From an uncultured Bacteriovorax sp. (GTDB lineage: Bacteria; Bdellovibrionota; Bacteriovoracia; Bacteriovoracales; Bacteriovoracaceae), in contig CAMLRB010000055.1 of the NCBI GenBank assembly GCA_946482295.1, forward strand, positions 1-17,534: 17,534 bases of DNA, in the 5' to 3' direction. The notes beneath the pieces were generated by a model that saw only the letters and a list, made by a program, of their open reading frames with translations, was not told the DNA's origin and made no database searches. Position numbers and translations under genes: made by a program. This document shows, piece by piece, positions 15,838-17,534 of the stretch. How positions within the stretch are numbered: position 1 is the first letter of the stretch; every line of letters begins with the position of its first letter.

Positions 15838-17270
15838 GCTGCTTTTTTATTATAATTCTTATGTTCTCTGGAGTGGTCAGCATACTGCATGTCCACTCCC
15901 ATAATATGGCTTGTTAGCCAGTTTCTTAGGAAAGATACGAGTTTCTGGTCATCAATACTGTCATTTTTGATTTGTTCACCATAGAAAACAACTTGTTTGA
16001 CGAGTTTTTCGTGGATTTTTTTATGGGCCGTTAATTGAGGATAATTCACTGACGCCATATACTTTTCTTCATGATCAAAGTGCTGAACTGTATAAGTTGC
16101 CAGTTCATTAAAGGCCTGAAGAAGTGCTGCCTTATCTTTTTTAACGTGTTGTTCGTCTAGACGAGCAACCAGATTATTGATCTTCGTTACAAGAATTTTA
16201 TGTTCATCATCCATTTCATGTACACCAAGCATGAGCTTAGAATTCCATACAAAACTTAGAAGCTTTTTATGCTTTACACGTTTAAATGAAAACTCACTTA
16301 GAGATTCTGTTATAGCAGTAAGATCTTTTGTTTTTTGCTCAAAGGCGTGAGCATGTTCCGTAGATTGACTTGCGACAAGTTTATTCCTATCCGCTACTTC
16401 TTGTAATTTAATGATCGCATGATCTAATTGATCGATACCTATCGCTTGCTCACCTGTAGCCGATGTAATCTCTGATACCAACATCGTATTTTCAGATATT
16501 TTATTTGTTATGGCGTTGAAAATTTCTTCACATTTTTTAGAATGCTGATAGCCCATTTCACTTTTTTTACCTGTTTGAGCAGTTAACTTTTCTACTTGTG
16601 ACTTTGTTCTTTCTAAAGCGGTATTAACTGATGTTAGGCTACGATCAACAATTTCTGCGATCTCATCTGCAGCTCCTCCACTCATGCGCGCGAGTTTACC
16701 AACTTCTTCTGCAACAACAGCAAAACCTTTTCCATGTTCACCTGCTCTAGCTGCTTCCACAGAAGCATTGAAAGAGAGGAGTTTTGTTTGAAAAACGATT
16801 TCATTAATAACTTTCGTTTTTTCTGCGATTTCTTTGATGACTACTAACGTCTGCGTGAGCTCATTTAAGCTTTTGAACATTTCTTGCTTAAAATTCTCAC
16901 TCTCCTCTTTGATCTCTAAGCTCGATTGAACCATTTGACCAACGATTGAAGCTCCCTGAGCTGTCATCGTATTCAAACTATGCGCTTGTTGATTTAAATC
17001 TTGAGCGCTGTCATTTGTCTTTTTAATCATTGTATTGATTTCATGACTGGCAGCGATTGTGGCATTTAATGTATCCAGTTGTTCATCAGAAGCTTCTTTT
17101 AAATCTCTGCTAACAGTTCCCACTTGCTCAGCGGACCCCATAAGATCGAAAGTAATATCTGAAATTTCACTGATCGAATGATCAACTTTTGAATAGCGCG
17201 TTTTATAAAAATAAAACCCAAAACCAACGATCGCTAATAGTGCAGTACTTAGAATGATAGTTGTCATCAT
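15834..17270 (-). CDS. methyl-accepting chemotaxis-type signalling protein with C-terminal hemerythrin domain
   Basis: A 478-residue receptor. Residues 5-22 form a single N-terminal membrane helix, with no periplasmic ligand domain and no HAMP domain visible. Residues about 60-325 are the coiled-coil signalling domain. Its conserved hairpin tip lies near 158-194 and is the part that contacts CheA/CheW. Residues about 340-470 are a bacterial hemerythrin with the full set of di-iron ligands: H357 (DDEH), H397 and E401 (HFDHEE), H416 and H420 (HKKIH), H455 and D460 (HIMGVD). The domain should bind O2 or NO in the cytoplasm and pass the signal to the chemotaxis machinery, as in Desulfovibrio DcrH. 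The start at 17270 has GAGG about 5 nt upstream. No chemotaxis genes lie nearby, so it is an orphan receptor here. Confidence 0.93.
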   Translation of the reverse strand: MMTTIILSTALLAIVGFGFYFYKTRYSKVDHSISEISDITFDLMGSAEQVGTVSRDLKEASDEQLDTLNATIAASHEINTMIKKTNDSAQDLNQQAHSLNTMTAQGASIVGQMVQSSLEIKEESENFKQEMFKSLNELTQTLVVIKEIAEKTKVINEIVFQTKLLSFNASVEAARAGEHGKGFAVVAEEVGKLARMSGGAADEIAEIVDRSLTSVNTALERTKSQVEKLTAQTGKKSEMGYQHSKKCEEIFNAITNKISENTMLVSEITSATGEQAIGIDQLDHAIIKLQEVADRNKLVASQSTEHAHAFEQKTKDLTAITESLSEFSFKRVKHKKLLSFVWNSKLMLGVHEMDDEHKILVTKINNLVARLDEQHVKKDKAALLQAFNELATYTVQHFDHEEKYMASVNYPQLTAHKKIHEKLVKQVVFYGEQIKNDSIDDQKLVSFLRNWLTSHIMGVDMQYADHSREHKNYNKKAA

Positions 17271-17479
17271 ATTTCCCTCGCAATCATTTCGTTCCTTTTA
17301 AAGTCTAACCTAAGGAATAAAAGCAAAGTCTGATAAAGATCATGTAACTCGCGTAAGCAAATTTGATTGATGTTTTTTCGTTATACAGTCCTGAATTTTT
17401 TTCAAGACTTGTAGGTCTAAGTTTAAAAATTCGTTAACATCTTTTTATAAAAATTCTCAATTACCTTCCTCTCATATTT

Positions 17480-17494
17480 GTCTAAAGTTTAGAC
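17480..17494. promoter_or_regulatory. 15-bp palindrome, operator-like
   Basis: GTCTAAA (17480-17486), one central base, TTTAGAC (17488-17494). This perfect 7-bp-arm palindrome has the size of a homodimeric regulator site. Confidence 0.45.
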
Positions 17495-17495
17495 G

Positions 17496-17518
17496 GCCTG
17501 TCTGACTAAAGAACAGGC
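17496..17518. other. 6-bp inverted repeat adjacent to the palindrome
   Basis: GCCTGT (17496-17501), 11-nt loop, ACAGGC (17513-17518). No T-run follows, so it is not a terminator. It could be an RNA hairpin in the leader of a gene starting beyond the window, or a second protein site. It is followed by the palindrome CAATATTG (17518-17525). Confidence 0.4.
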
Positions 17519-17534
17519 AATATTGGCTAACTCC

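Larger units (their letters stand above)
17271..17534. other. non-coding tail with several GTCTAA motifs
   Basis: AT-rich and with no convincing coding frame. It holds the leader of the hemerythrin receptor (minus strand) and presumably the upstream region of a plus-strand gene beyond the window. GTCTAA occurs at 17303, 17415 and 17480, and its complement at 17489-17494. No promoter is clear enough to call. Confidence 0.5.

Noticed and set aside
17496..17534. Start of a tRNA or riboswitch at the window end
   Set aside because: One 6-bp stem with an 11-nt loop is visible, with no cloverleaf arms or known riboswitch core before the window ends.

Overview
The window reads as chromosomal DNA of an AT-rich, free-living Gram-negative bacterium. 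The gene mix is a lipoprotein signal peptidase homologue, a very large exported lipoprotein, a PBP4-type peptidoglycan hydrolase, a DUF5522-type cysteine protein, a glycine-tailed RRM protein and a hemerythrin chemoreceptor. This suits the Bdellovibrionota (Bacteriovorax/Peredibacter-like), but no rRNA or other lineage marker is present, so that placement is an inference. No tRNA, rRNA, transposase, integrase, CRISPR array or phage gene was recognised. Coding density is very high.

Layout. (1) 1-2238, plus strand: the 3' part of a periplasmic c-type cytochrome with internal beta-rich, carbohydrate-binding-like modules. Three bases later comes an LspA-type peptidase that carries an extra two-helix HAMP-like C-terminal half. 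(2) 2239-8062: a 1,451-residue lipoprotein on the minus strand, divergent from a helical membrane-associated protein of about 450 residues on the plus strand. Neither is recognised, and they are the best candidates for something undescribed. (3) 8064-9725, minus: a clear FadD acyl-CoA synthetase. (4) 9910-10567, plus: an RRM/RGG-like RNA-binding protein with a textbook UUCG terminator, then a small four-cysteine DUF5522-like protein whose ATG lies 8 bases past the terminator. (5) 10564-14630, minus: a tightly packed operon, dacB > ade > GIY-YIG > HD hydrolase, with gaps of 8 nt, -4 nt and about -8 nt. It combines a peptidoglycan hydrolase, adenine deaminase and two small nucleic-acid or nucleotide-linked enzymes. 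(6) 14719-15837, plus: an exported phytase-like (esterase-like) beta-propeller protein with a GTG start. (7) 15834-17270, minus: a chemoreceptor-type signalling protein with a C-terminal hemerythrin domain. (8) 17271-17534: a non-coding tail with stacked inverted repeats.

What stands out. All four convergent gene pairs meet with their stop codons abutting or overlapping (gaps of 0, +1, -4 and -4 nt), so there is no room for conventional terminators between them. The only canonical intrinsic terminator found follows the RRM gene. The LspA-HAMP fusion, the cytochrome with carbohydrate-binding-like modules, and the divergent giant-lipoprotein/membrane-protein pair deserve follow-up most. Common themes are envelope maturation (LspA, lipoprotein, PBP4), nutrient scavenging (FadD, adenine deaminase, phytase-like protein) and redox sensing (cytochrome, hemerythrin receptor). 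These fit a predatory or scavenging lifestyle but do not prove one.
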